From an uncultured Flavobacteriales bacterium (GTDB lineage: Bacteria > Bacteroidota > Bacteroidia > Flavobacteriales_D > Sanyastnellaceae), in the NCBI GenBank assembly GCA_913057815.1, contig CAJXOV010000001.1:1-16993 (forward strand): a stretch of DNA of 16,993 nucleotides, in the 5' to 3' direction. Positions 1 through 6,858 of the stretch are shown one piece after another. How positions within the stretch are numbered: position 1 is the first letter of the stretch; each line of letters starts with the position of its first letter. The notes beneath the pieces are model-generated. The model saw nothing but the letters and a program-made list of their open reading frames with translations, was not told where the DNA came from and made no database searches. The position numbers and the translations under genes are program-made.

Positions 1-10
1 CACATCGCTA

Positions 11-28
11 CAGCGGAGGGGAACTTGA
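11..28 (+). repeat. 18-nt direct repeat, copy 1
   Basis: CAGCGGAGGGGAACTTGA is identical to positions 299-316. A shorter degenerate copy (GGAGGTGAACTTA) lies at 363-375. Copy 2 carries the left arm of a hairpin in front of it, while this copy has lost that arm. The pattern suggests several decayed copies of one small intergenic element. Confidence 0.7.
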
Positions 29-111
29 TTTGTGGTGCATTGTGAAGTGATATATTCTTGCAATTAGCACCACTTGACTTTAACACTTTAACTAGTATTA
101 GAATCATGCAC

Positions 112-136
112 TCTCCTCCTCAAGCGTAGGAGGAGA
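112..136. repeat. Hairpin, 9-bp perfect stem
   Basis: TCTCCTCCT at 112-120 and AGGAGGAGA at 128-136 are perfect reverse complements around a 7-nt loop (CAAGCGT). The purine/pyrimidine-rich arms and the AGCG in the loop resemble the hairpin at 292-310, so the two are probably diverged members of the same element family. It abuts the next hairpin with a one-base gap. Confidence 0.65.
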
Positions 137-137
137 A

Positions 138-170
138 AAAATCAGTAGACCGCAGGTCTATGCTGATTTT
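138..170. terminator. Strong hairpin, candidate bidirectional terminator
   Basis: AAAATCAG (138-145) plus TAGACC (146-151) pair with GGTCTA (155-160) and CTGATTTT (163-170). The loop is GCA and a 2-nt bulge interrupts the right arm. The stem ends in four T on the plus strand and five T on the minus strand, so it could stop transcription from either side. No gene reading into it from the left is visible in the window, so the assignment as a terminator rests only on the structure. Confidence 0.4.
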
Positions 171-291
171 GAGGTGGTAGGCATGTGGGCTGGCTATTCG
201 TGTCTTAGAATTGAAGATGCTATTGCATTGCAACCACCCCAATTGCTTCTTAATGTATTTCCTAAACTGAATATTTCGTCCTCAGCAATTC

Positions 292-310
292 TCCCCTCCA
301 GCGGAGGGGA
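292..310. repeat. Hairpin, 8-bp perfect stem, overlapping repeat copy 2
   Basis: TCCCCTCC (292-299) and GGAGGGGA (303-310) pair perfectly around AGC. The right arm lies inside the second copy of the 18-nt direct repeat (299-316). A GC-rich stem of this kind stands out in an AT-rich intergenic region and is not followed by a T-tract, so it looks more like a dispersed repeat element than a terminator. Confidence 0.65.
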
Positions 311-316
311 ACTTGA
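299..316 (+). repeat. 18-nt direct repeat, copy 2
   Basis: Exact copy of positions 11-28, 288 bases apart. Here the repeat is preceded by the complementary arm that makes the hairpin at 292-310, so this copy is the more complete one. Confidence 0.7.
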
Positions 317-418
317 CTTGGATAATTTAAAAGATCGTTTGTAAATTCTTCTTTCACTTTTTGGAGGTGAACTTAATTCTGCCTGCCCATAACTCTACTT
401 TCAACTAATTTTAAACCT

Positions 419-439
419 CGAATTTCGAATTTCGAATTT
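419..439. repeat. Tandem 7-nt repeat, three units
   Basis: CGAATTT occurs three times head to tail at 419-425, 426-432 and 433-439. The units create overlapping self-complementary TTCGAA sites. Its position about 70 bases upstream of mfd could matter for DNA structure, but no function is evident. Confidence 0.7.
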
Positions 440-511
440 TTTAAATCCGTTTCGTTTCCGTTACCTCCATTGCAACGCAATACTTACATTTACTGAAGCA
501 AAATTAGGCAC

Positions 512-3500
512 GTGACGTTATCGGAATTCAGAGAATTTTATGCCTCCAGCGCTGAAGTGACAGAACTCATTCAGCACTTAAATAAAGCCGGACAAAAAGT
601 CCAGCTACGGGGAATAGTGGGTTCTGTAAAATCTATTATAGGCGCTGCGGTAACCGAAGTTTTGGGGAATACCCAGCTCTTTATCCTTGACGACAAAGAG
701 GAAGCGGCTTATTTCATGAACGACCTTCAAGAGATTTTTAAATCGGAAAAACACATTCTGTTTTTCCCGCGTTCTGCTAAAGTCCCTTATGATACCGAAC
801 GCGTAGATAATGCCAATGTGGCTATGCGTGCCGAGGTGCTAAACGAGATAAACACTTCTAAAACTCCTAAACTAATCGTCACCTACCCTGAAGCGCTTAG
901 CGAAAAGGTAGTGACCAAACAGGAGCTTTCTGAACATACTTTTACAGTTCAGAAAGATGCCAAGTTAGACATCGAATTTATTGATGAAATGCTCATAGAG
1001 TATGAATTCGAGAAGGTGGATTATGTGTTTGAACCTGGTCAGTTTTCTGTGCGTGGAGGAATCGTAGATGTGTTTTCATATTCTTTCGACCAGCCTTATA
1101 GAATAGAATTCTTTGATGACGAGGTAGAGTCTATTCGAAAGTTCGATCCGGTTTCTCAGCTTTCTAGCGGCATGATGGAATTCGCTACTATTATTCCTAA
1201 TGTGGGCGACAAAACCATTATGGAAACCCGCGAAAGTCTTCTGAAGTTTATTCCAGAAGATGCGTGTGTTTGGATGACTGATTTCAAACTGGCCGCAGCT
1301 AGATTGGATAAGTATTTAGCCAAGGCTCAAGATGTATTTAAGGAATTAGATGGTCCTATCAAACATTCTGCTCCCGAGGAAATTTATATGCAGGCCATAG
1401 ACCTGAAAAGCCAACTAGAAAGTTTTAAAGTAATAGAATTCGGGAATAAGTTCCATTATGCAAATGGTGAGAGTCTGGAGTTCAATACTGAGCCTCAGCC
1501 TAGTTTCAATAAGAACTTTGAACTGTTAGCCAAGAACTTAAATGCCAATAAAAAACGTGGACTGAAGAACTACATTCTTTCGGACAATCCACAGCAGATA
1601 GAACGTATTTACAGCATTTTCGAAGATACAGAACGTGCTGTGGAGTTTACTCCAATGACTTTCAAACTGCATGAAGGATTTATAGACAACAACCTGAATG
1701 TGGCCTGTTACACAGACCACCAAATTTTTGACCGTTACCACAGATTTAAACTGAAAGACGGGTTTAAAAAGAACAAACAGGCGCTTACGCTAAAAGAACT
1801 AAGCTCGCTACAGCCAGGAGATTTTGTGGTGCATATAGACCACGGAGTAGGGAAGTTTAGCGGATTGGAGAAGATAGATGTGAATGGGAAGAAACAGGAA
1901 GCCATTCGTCTCATTTATAAGGATTCGGATATTCTGTATGTGAGCATCCACTCGCTACACCGCATAAGTAAATACACTGGAAAGGAAGGAACACAGCCTA
2001 CGGTTCACAAACTAGGTGGACAGGCATGGGAAAAGGTGAAATCCAAAACCAAGTCTCGTGTAAAAGAACTGGCATTCAATCTTATTTCTGTCTACGCCAA
2101 ACGGAAGGCGAGCAAGGGATTTGCATTTGCCCCAGATAATTACCTAATGCATGAGCTGGAAGCCAGCTTCATGTTTGAGGATACTCCTGACCAAATATTG
2201 GCTAACGAAGCCGTGAAAAAGGACATGGAGGCTGAGGCTCCTATGGACAGATTGATATGTGGAGATGTTGGATTTGGCAAAACGGAGATAGCCATTAGAG
2301 CTGCCTTTAAAGCAGTGTGTGATAACAAACAAGTAGCCATTCTGGTGCCTACCACGGTACTTTCTATTCAGCATTATAAGAACCTGAAAGAGCGACTGAA
2401 GGAATTTCCTGTCACTGTTGATTATGTGAATAGATTCAAGAGTGGGAAGAAGATGTCAGAGACATTGCAACGCTTAGAAGAAGGAAAAATAGACATCATA
2501 GTGGGAACGCATGCGCTGGTAGGAAAACGAATCCAATTCAAGGATTTAGGGCTGCTGGTGATAGATGAGGAACAGAAATTCGGGGTGGGGATAAAGGAGA
2601 AACTGAAGAGCATGAAGGCCAACTTGGACACCTTAACCATGACCGCCACTCCCATTCCTAGAACGCTGCAGTTCTCGCTGATGGGCGCTAGAGATTTAAG
2701 TCTGATTAACACGCCACCGCCTAACCGTCAGAGTGTAGAAACGGAGGTTACTGGCATGAATGAGGAGCTGATTAGAGATTCCATATCCTATGAATTGGCA
2801 CGAAACGGGCAGGTGTTTTTCGTTCATAACCGAGTAAAGGATATTAAGGAAATCCAAGGCATGATTCAGCGTGTGGTTCCTGATGCTAAGGTGGTAGTAG
2901 GCCACGGGCAGATGGAAGGCGACAAGCTGGAACAGGTGATGGAAGATTTTGTAGATCACAAGTACGATGTGCTTCTGGCCACTACTATTATAGAATCTGG
3001 TATAGATATTTCTAATGCCAATACTATGATTATCAATAACGCGCAGAACTTCGGGCTGAGTGATTTACACCAGCTAAGAGGGCGTGTGGGGCGTAGCAAT
3101 AAGAAAGCATTCTGTTACCTGCTAGCACCTCCTACGCAGCACCTTCCGGCAGATGCCAAAAGAAGATTACAGGCCATAGAGCAGTTCAGTGAGCTGGGTT
3201 CAGGTATGAATATTTCTATGCGTGATTTGGACATTCGTGGAGCGGGAAACATTTTTGGTGGAGAGCAGAGTGGATTTATGGCAGATGTAGGTTTTGAGAT
3301 GTATAATAAAATACTTAACGAAGCCATAGAAGAGCTGAAAGAAACCGAGTTCAAACATTTGGTAGAAGAAGAGGACAAACAGAAGCAAACTTGGGTAAAA
3401 GAAACAGCGCTGGAAACAGATTTAGAACTCCTGATTCCGGATGCGTATGTGCAGAGCATTACCGAGCGACTAGCTTTATACAAGCAGCTAGAAGATGCCA

Positions 3501-3868
3501 AGGAGGAAGAAGATCTTCTGTTCTTTGAGAAGAGTCTGAAAGATAGATTTGGAGACCTTCCACAGCAAGTAGAAAATCTTATAGAAACGCTTAGACTGAA
3601 GTGGATAGCTCAGGAAATAGGATTTGAAAAAATGGTGCTTAAAAGCTCTAAAATGATATGCTACTTCGTAGCTAATCAGGAGAGCGGTTATTACCAAAGT
3701 CCTGCATTTACACGTGTGTTACAATACGTACAGAAAAACCCTAGAAGCGGAAAAATGTACGAGAAAAACGATGGGCTGAGATTCAGTTTTGTAGAAGTAC
3801 AAAGCGTAACTCAGGCTAAAGAATTACTAGCACCCATCATAGCCAACTCTAAAGAAACTGTAGCATGA
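512..3868 (+). CDS. mfd: Transcription-repair coupling factor Mfd
   Basis: Mfd removes RNA polymerase stalled at DNA lesions and recruits UvrA for nucleotide excision repair. The 1118-residue product has the full architecture. UvrB-like modules fill roughly residues 1-390. The RNA polymerase interaction (CarD-like) domain starts near QPGDFVVHIDHGVG at 434-447. A superfamily 2 helicase follows, with Walker A GDVGFGKTE at 584-592, DEEQ at 685-688, TATPIPRT at 711-718, IIESGID at 826-832 and QLRGRVGR at 854-861. The C-terminal regulatory domain occupies about 960-1090. Length is normal for the family in this phylum. Translation begins at a GTG with no Shine-Dalgarno motif, and the N-terminus fits relatives as I know them. 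The stop codon overlaps the start of the next gene (ATGA), which suggests a two-gene operon and translational coupling. No broken motif is seen. Confidence 0.97.
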   Translation: MTLSEFREFYASSAEVTELIQHLNKAGQKVQLRGIVGSVKSIIGAAVTEVLGNTQLFILDDKEEAAYFMNDLQEIFKSEKHILFFPRSAKVPYDTERVDNANVAMRAEVLNEINTSKTPKLIVTYPEALSEKVVTKQELSEHTFTVQKDAKLDIEFIDEMLIEYEFEKVDYVFEPGQFSVRGGIVDVFSYSFDQPYRIEFFDDEVESIRKFDPVSQLSSGMMEFATIIPNVGDKTIMETRESLLKFIPEDACVWMTDFKLAAARLDKYLAKAQDVFKELDGPIKHSAPEEIYMQAIDLKSQLESFKVIEFGNKFHYANGESLEFNTEPQPSFNKNFELLAKNLNANKKRGLKNYILSDNPQQIERIYSIFEDTERAVEFTPMTFKLHEGFIDNNLNVACYTDHQIFDRYHRFKLKDGFKKNKQALTLKELSSLQPGDFVVHIDHGVGKFSGLEKIDVNGKKQEAIRLIYKDSDILYVSIHSLHRISKYTGKEGTQPTVHKLGGQAWEKVKSKTKSRVKELAFNLISVYAKRKASKGFAFAPDNYLMHELEASFMFEDTPDQILANEAVKKDMEAEAPMDRLICGDVGFGKTEIAIRAAFKAVCDNKQVAILVPTTVLSIQHYKNLKERLKEFPVTVDYVNRFKSGKKMSETLQRLEEGKIDIIVGTHALVGKRIQFKDLGLLVIDEEQKFGVGIKEKLKSMKANLDTLTMTATPIPRTLQFSLMGARDLSLINTPPPNRQSVETEVTGMNEELIRDSISYELARNGQVFFVHNRVKDIKEIQGMIQRVVPDAKVVVGHGQMEGDKLEQVMEDFVDHKYDVLLATTIIESGIDISNANTMIINNAQNFGLSDLHQLRGRVGRSNKKAFCYLLAPPTQHLPADAKRRLQAIEQFSELGSGMNISMRDLDIRGAGNIFGGEQSGFMADVGFEMYNKILNEAIEELKETEFKHLVEEEDKQKQTWVKETALETDLELLIPDAYVQSITERLALYKQLEDAKEEEDLLFFEKSLKDRFGDLPQQVENLIETLRLKWIAQEIGFEKMVLKSSKMICYFVANQESGYYQSPAFTRVLQYVQKNPRSGKMYEKNDGLRFSFVEVQSVTQAKELLAPIIANSKETVA

Positions 3869-4908
3869 GAAACCTGGTAGACAAGTGGTTTAAAAGGCTC
3901 ATCATCATCAACATCATACTGGTGTTTATAGTGGTGATAGCAGGTTCTGTGGTTAGAGTTACAGACTCCGGAATGGGCTGCCCTGACTGGCCTAAGTGCT
4001 TTGGCGCATACATTCCACCTACTAGCGAAGACCAAGTGACATGGCACGAGGGCGAAGATTTCTTCGAAGGCCAAATGATTATTCATGAGGAGAAGCTTTA
4101 CAATGCCAAGAAGGACCTCACAGCTTCTACTTCTTTTAATTCTGCAGAATGGGAAGAGTTTACCAAGCATGGTTATGCTACTTATAACCCTGTGCATACT
4201 TGGATAGAATTCATTAACCGACTAGCCACAGTGGCACTGGGCTTTCCAGTAATGGCCATGTTCGCCCTTTCTTTATTTTACTGGAAAGACCGCAGGGCAC
4301 GAACCTATTTGTCCTTTGCTGTGGTATTTTTAGTTGGCTTTCAGGCTTGGCTAGGAAAACTAGTGGTAGAATCTAATCTAAAAGGCCAGACCATTACGCT
4401 GCACATGATAGGCGTTTTTGCCATTTTTGGAGTGCTACTCATTTTGTTAGACAAAGCCCGCAGAACTCATGGAGAAACCACTTTTCCAGATAGTAAGTTC
4501 AAGCTTTGGTCTTCTATCTCTCTTTATGTAACTGTGCTTATGGTAGTCATAGGAACACAAGTACGAGAGCAAATAGATGCTATAGCCAAAACCACTGCAG
4601 ACCGTTCTCTTTGGATAGACCAAGTAGACTGGATGTTTCTCACGCACCGCACACTGATTTACGTCATAGTGGCCATTAACGGCTACCTCCTTTACCAAGC
4701 ATTTAAGAACAACTGGTATAAATCCCGTTGGATTATGATAGCAGTCATTATTATAGCAGAAGCTGTAGTAGGAATAATACTGGCACATTATGGTTTCCCT
4801 AAAGCCGCACAGCCACTTCACTTATTGCTTTCTACTATCCTTTTTGCGTTGCAATTTGATTTGTTGATTCAGCTTAGGGCTCCGAAAGCAATCGCCTACG
4901 GCTCTTAG
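3865..4908 (+). CDS. ctaA: Heme A synthase (CtaA/COX15 family)
   Basis: This inner-membrane enzyme oxidises the C8 methyl group of heme O to give heme A for aa3-type cytochrome oxidases. The 347-residue product has about eight membrane segments in two four-helix halves. Family hallmarks are GSVVRVTDSGMGCPDWPKC at 27-45, the HTWIEFINR segment at 111-119, LHMIG at 179-183, the THR segment at 260-262 and AQPLHLLL at 315-322. His111, His180, His261 and His319 are the expected heme ligands. Cys39 and Cys45 lie in the first extracytoplasmic loop, where related enzymes carry a functional Cys pair. The loop from about 50 to 108 is long and acidic. The gene overlaps mfd by four bases, so it is probably cotranscribed. 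The last ten residues (RAPKAIAYGS) look unlike a conserved tail. Confidence 0.93.
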   Translation: MRNLVDKWFKRLIIINIILVFIVVIAGSVVRVTDSGMGCPDWPKCFGAYIPPTSEDQVTWHEGEDFFEGQMIIHEEKLYNAKKDLTASTSFNSAEWEEFTKHGYATYNPVHTWIEFINRLATVALGFPVMAMFALSLFYWKDRRARTYLSFAVVFLVGFQAWLGKLVVESNLKGQTITLHMIGVFAIFGVLLILLDKARRTHGETTFPDSKFKLWSSISLYVTVLMVVIGTQVREQIDAIAKTTADRSLWIDQVDWMFLTHRTLIYVIVAINGYLLYQAFKNNWYKSRWIMIAVIIIAEAVVGIILAHYGFPKAAQPLHLLLSTILFALQFDLLIQLRAPKAIAYGS

Positions 4909-5038
4909 TTTAGAGTTGATGGTTACCGTTTTTAGTGTCTAGTTTAATTATAGATCGTGGTTGTTTTCAAATTGCATTTTCCGCATTCCAACCGCCCTAA
5001 AGGCATAGATAATTAATAGAGCAAAGGAAACATATCTT

Positions 5039-5998
5039 TTAGTTCCATACCAATTGTTTTCTTTCTTGCCAGTATCTGTCACTCGAAATTCCGAAGGTAT
5101 TTAATTGTTCTATTTCCGAATTGGTTAAACTAAACTGATTTGCTTTTAAGTTGGCTGTTAAATGAATATTATTATCTGCTCCACTTAAAACTGATGCTTC
5201 AGGAAAGATTTCCATACAATAGCGCAAGGCAATAGCGTCTGCACCTACGTCATACTTCTCGGCCAATCGTATCATAAAATAATAAAGGTCATGATACTCG
5301 GAATAATTAGTAGTTGGGATCAATCGTCCGTTTGCTAAAGCTTCTTTTATTATAATTGGTCCAGATAAGCGTTTCAACGCACTATAGTGTTTCAAAATAC
5401 TCTGTTCCAACACATTAAATGTACACTGAAACGACTGAAACAACGCTTCATTTTCAACTTGTATAGACAGCGCTTTTTCTAATACTTCGGCTTGGTTCGC
5501 TCCTGTAGTTGTCAAACCTATTACAATGTTGTTTTCCTTTTTTAGTTCGTGCAAGCGTTTTAAAATGACCTCGTTTTCCAAAATTCCTGTATCTAATGTG
5601 GCAGAGTGAATTTGATAAACTTTGAGATAAGGCAATAACTTTTTTGAGTATTCCCATTGCTCATTGAGTTTAGAGATTGAATGCTCTTTTATTTCGTGTT
5701 GTTTTGCATTTGGATCGAAATCAGCCACGTAAGTGTAGCCCCACTTCGTTGAAACAAAAATGCTTGGATCGTTTTTCTTTTCCAACCATTTCACCAAAAG
5801 TTGTTCGGCAATCCCATAACCAGGCGATGTATCAAAGTGTCTTAACCCTTGATTATACGCCTCATCTAATACCTGCAATCCATTTTCCTTAAACTCTGGC
5901 AATGAAAATGATACTGAATCGGCCTCTTGCTTCACATTAATATACAATGGTCTACCAATAGCTGCGGTTCCTAATCCTATGCTGTTTTTTGCTTTCAA
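5039..5998 (-). CDS. Aldo/keto reductase family oxidoreductase
   Basis: The product is a cytosolic NAD(P)H-dependent carbonyl reductase of the aldo/keto reductase superfamily with a TIM-barrel fold; the substrate cannot be told from sequence. The 319 residues contain the catalytic tetrad: Asp56 and Tyr61 in HFDTSPGYG, Lys85 in STKWGY and His131 in YQIHSAT. A GLGTAAIG strand opens the barrel at 8-15, and the C-terminal SVLSGADN segment corresponds to the cofactor phosphate-binding area. The start is unusual: the only usable initiation codon is TTG at 5998-5996, directly behind an in-frame TAA, and no internal ATG occurs until far into the protein. No Shine-Dalgarno motif is seen. It converges with ctaA. 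A decayed gene fragment of a peroxidase-like family lies just upstream on the same strand, so this may be the surviving member of a larger cassette. Confidence 0.88.
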   Translation of the reverse strand: MKAKNSIGLGTAAIGRPLYINVKQEADSVSFSLPEFKENGLQVLDEAYNQGLRHFDTSPGYGIAEQLLVKWLEKKNDPSIFVSTKWGYTYVADFDPNAKQHEIKEHSISKLNEQWEYSKKLLPYLKVYQIHSATLDTGILENEVILKRLHELKKENNIVIGLTTTGANQAEVLEKALSIQVENEALFQSFQCTFNVLEQSILKHYSALKRLSGPIIIKEALANGRLIPTTNYSEYHDLYYFMIRLAEKYDVGADAIALRYCMEIFPEASVLSGADNNIHLTANLKANQFSLTNSEIEQLNTFGISSDRYWQERKQLVWN

Positions 5999-6043
5999 TT
6001 ATTCAAAATAAGGTGTTTCGCCTTGAGCTAATTTAAGACGTAT

Positions 6044-6214
6044 CTAAACATTCATATTAATAACTATGGCCGAAATTTCTGCGATCTCTACTTCAGAAAA
6101 ATAGTGTGTCATTTCTGTTTGATACTTTTGGAAATCTTTATCAAAGCCTTCAGTTAATACATCGCAATATGCTAAAGTTTTATTATATAAATTGATGCAT
6201 GAATATCGATGCTT
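6044..6214 (-). pseudogene. Remnant of a carboxymuconolactone decarboxylase / AhpD-like gene
   Basis: Read on the minus strand, these 57 codons (including the TAG) follow an in-frame TAA and contain no start codon in the frame before an internal Met. The peptide includes LYNKTLAYCDVLTEG and, later, HYFSEVEIAEISAIVIN, ending in MNV. This matches the C-terminal half of carboxymuconolactone decarboxylase-family proteins, where a helix with AL.Y.E.LT is followed by a variable linker and a HFSE.EIVELTA..A.IN segment. The catalytic CxxC region is missing and the usual NxWNR end is cut short after IN. I therefore call it a truncated relic. It lies in the same orientation as the aldo/keto reductase, 45 bases upstream of that gene's start. 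The family match is by recognition only and was not tested by a search. Confidence 0.55.
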
Positions 6215-6229
6215 TTATAACTACGAAGA

Positions 6230-6367
6230 TTATCCATTCAGAGTCTTCAAAAACCACCTAGCCTTATCGTTTTTTTTGCGTGCAACAGCGTAAAGCCTAT
6301 GGACCTGTCTATCTTTTAATCTTACCTTTTTTAAGCTAATTGTGAAAACATCAACTTCACACTGCTA
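6230..6367 (-). other. Unidentified open stretch, possible second gene remnant
   Basis: On the minus strand the reading frame from about 6367 down to the TAA at 6232-6230 stays open for about 45 codons and includes DRQVHRLYAVARKKNDKAR. It has no ATG, GTG or TTG start and an in-frame TAG lies just before it. The basic, helix-like composition looks protein-like, but an open frame of this size can arise by chance and I recognise no family. It might belong to the same decayed locus as the fragment at 6044-6214. Confidence 0.15.
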
Positions 6368-6384
6368 TAATCTGTGAACTTGGC

Positions 6385-6417
6385 TTGATTTAATTTACGC
6401 ACATTAATGTATATTAG
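6385..6417 (+). promoter_or_regulatory. Promoter-like element for the hibernation factor gene
   Basis: TTG at 6385-6387 is followed after 22 bases by TATATTAG at 6410-6417, which matches the Bacteroidota -7 consensus TAnnTTTG at five of six fixed positions. The spacing lies in the range known for flavobacterial promoters (TTG, about 17-23 bases, TAnnTTTG). The start codon follows 20 bases after the -7 element. Confidence 0.45.
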
Positions 6418-6437
6418 CTTTAAACCCAAAAAGAGAC

Positions 6438-6752
6438 ATGCAAATACAATTCAACACAGATAAAAACATAGAAGGAGAAGAGAGACTAGAGACTTTCATG
6501 ACTGAAAAAATAACCAAAAGCTTGAATAGGTTTTCAGAATGGGTTACTAGAATAGAAGTACATCTATCAGACCAAAACTCACATAAATCTGGTGCAGATG
6601 ACATGCAGTGTACGTTAGAAGCCAGAGTTAAAGGCCAGCAACCTATAGCCGTAACTAGTAAAAGTGATATCAAGGAAAAAGCTATAAACGATGCCATCAG
6701 TAAGATGAAAGCAGCATTGGATACTAGAGTAGGTAAGATGAAAGAGAAGTAG
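6438..6752 (+). CDS. Ribosome hibernation factor, HPF/RaiA family (short form)
   Basis: The 104-residue protein belongs to the S30AE family that binds the 30S decoding centre and helps store inactive ribosomes in stationary phase or stress. The sequence has the family layout: an N-terminal strand MQIQFNTDKNIEG, a helix with LNRFSEWVTRIEVHLSD at about 29-45, a central DDMQCTLEARVKG strand at 54-66, then QPIAVTSKS and a C-terminal helix. There is no C-terminal dimerisation domain, so it is a short form and would not by itself be a long HPF that dimerises ribosomes. It stands alone: it has a candidate promoter at 6385-6417 and a terminator at 6804-6829. Expression is probably growth-phase controlled, by analogy with the family. 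Confidence 0.88.
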   Translation: MQIQFNTDKNIEGEERLETFMTEKITKSLNRFSEWVTRIEVHLSDQNSHKSGADDMQCTLEARVKGQQPIAVTSKSDIKEKAINDAISKMKAALDTRVGKMKEK

Positions 6753-6803
6753 GGTTTCAGCAACTGAATTGAGTTCAATTCATTTTACAAATAAAAAATA
6801 ATG

Positions 6804-6829
6804 AAGCACTCTTTTTAGGGTGCTTTTTT
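6804..6829 (+). terminator. Rho-independent terminator after the hibernation factor gene
   Basis: AAGCACTC (6804-6811) pairs with GGGTGCTT (6818-6825), with one G-T wobble, around a loop of five T and one A. A run of six T ends the structure at 6829. It lies about 50 bases behind the stop codon and separates this gene from the dehydrogenase gene. Confidence 0.8.
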
Positions 6830-6858
6830 AAAACCCAACTATTAAGAACACCTAATCA

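Larger units (their letters stand above)
1..511. other. Gene-free, repeat- and hairpin-rich region upstream of mfd
   Basis: No credible coding sequence is visible in these 511 bases. The region holds an exact 18-nt direct repeat (11-28 and 299-316) with a degenerate third copy (363-375), three good hairpins (112-136, 138-170, 292-310) and a three-fold 7-nt tandem repeat (419-439). A further weak inverted pair, GTGGTGC at 32-38 and GCACCAC at 67-73, lies near the left edge. This looks like an intergenic space that has collected small repeat elements. It should also contain the mfd promoter, but I could not place a convincing TTG / TAnnTTTG pair near the start codon. Confidence 0.6.
5999..6437. 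other. Intergenic region with gene remnants and the hpf promoter
   Basis: This 439-base stretch has no intact gene. On the minus strand it contains the fragment of a carboxymuconolactone decarboxylase-type gene (6044-6214) and a second open stretch of about 45 codons (6230-6367) that reads like protein but has no start codon. On the plus strand its last 100 bases hold three TGTGAA/TTCACA half-sites and a promoter-like TTG / TAtaTTaG pair for the ribosome hibernation factor gene. Confidence 0.6.

Noticed and set aside
183..344. A 53-codon open frame starting ATG TGG GCT in the upstream repeat region
   Set aside because: It runs straight through the GC-rich hairpin and the 18-nt direct repeat and its translation resembles repeat-derived sequence, not a protein family.
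1538..3697. Several minus-strand open frames inside mfd
   Set aside because: They are antisense shadows of a strongly conserved gene, with low-complexity Ser/Cys/Phe-rich translations and no family match.
4860..4908. Repeat insertion at the end of the heme A synthase gene
   Set aside because: The tail RAPKAIAYGS looks unconserved, but no second copy of this sequence is found in the window, so an inserted element cannot be shown.
6341..6361. Canonical CRP/FNR site upstream of the hibernation factor gene
   Set aside because: The half-sites TGTGA and TCACA are 11 bases apart, not the 6 expected for a CRP site; kept only as unidentified half-sites.
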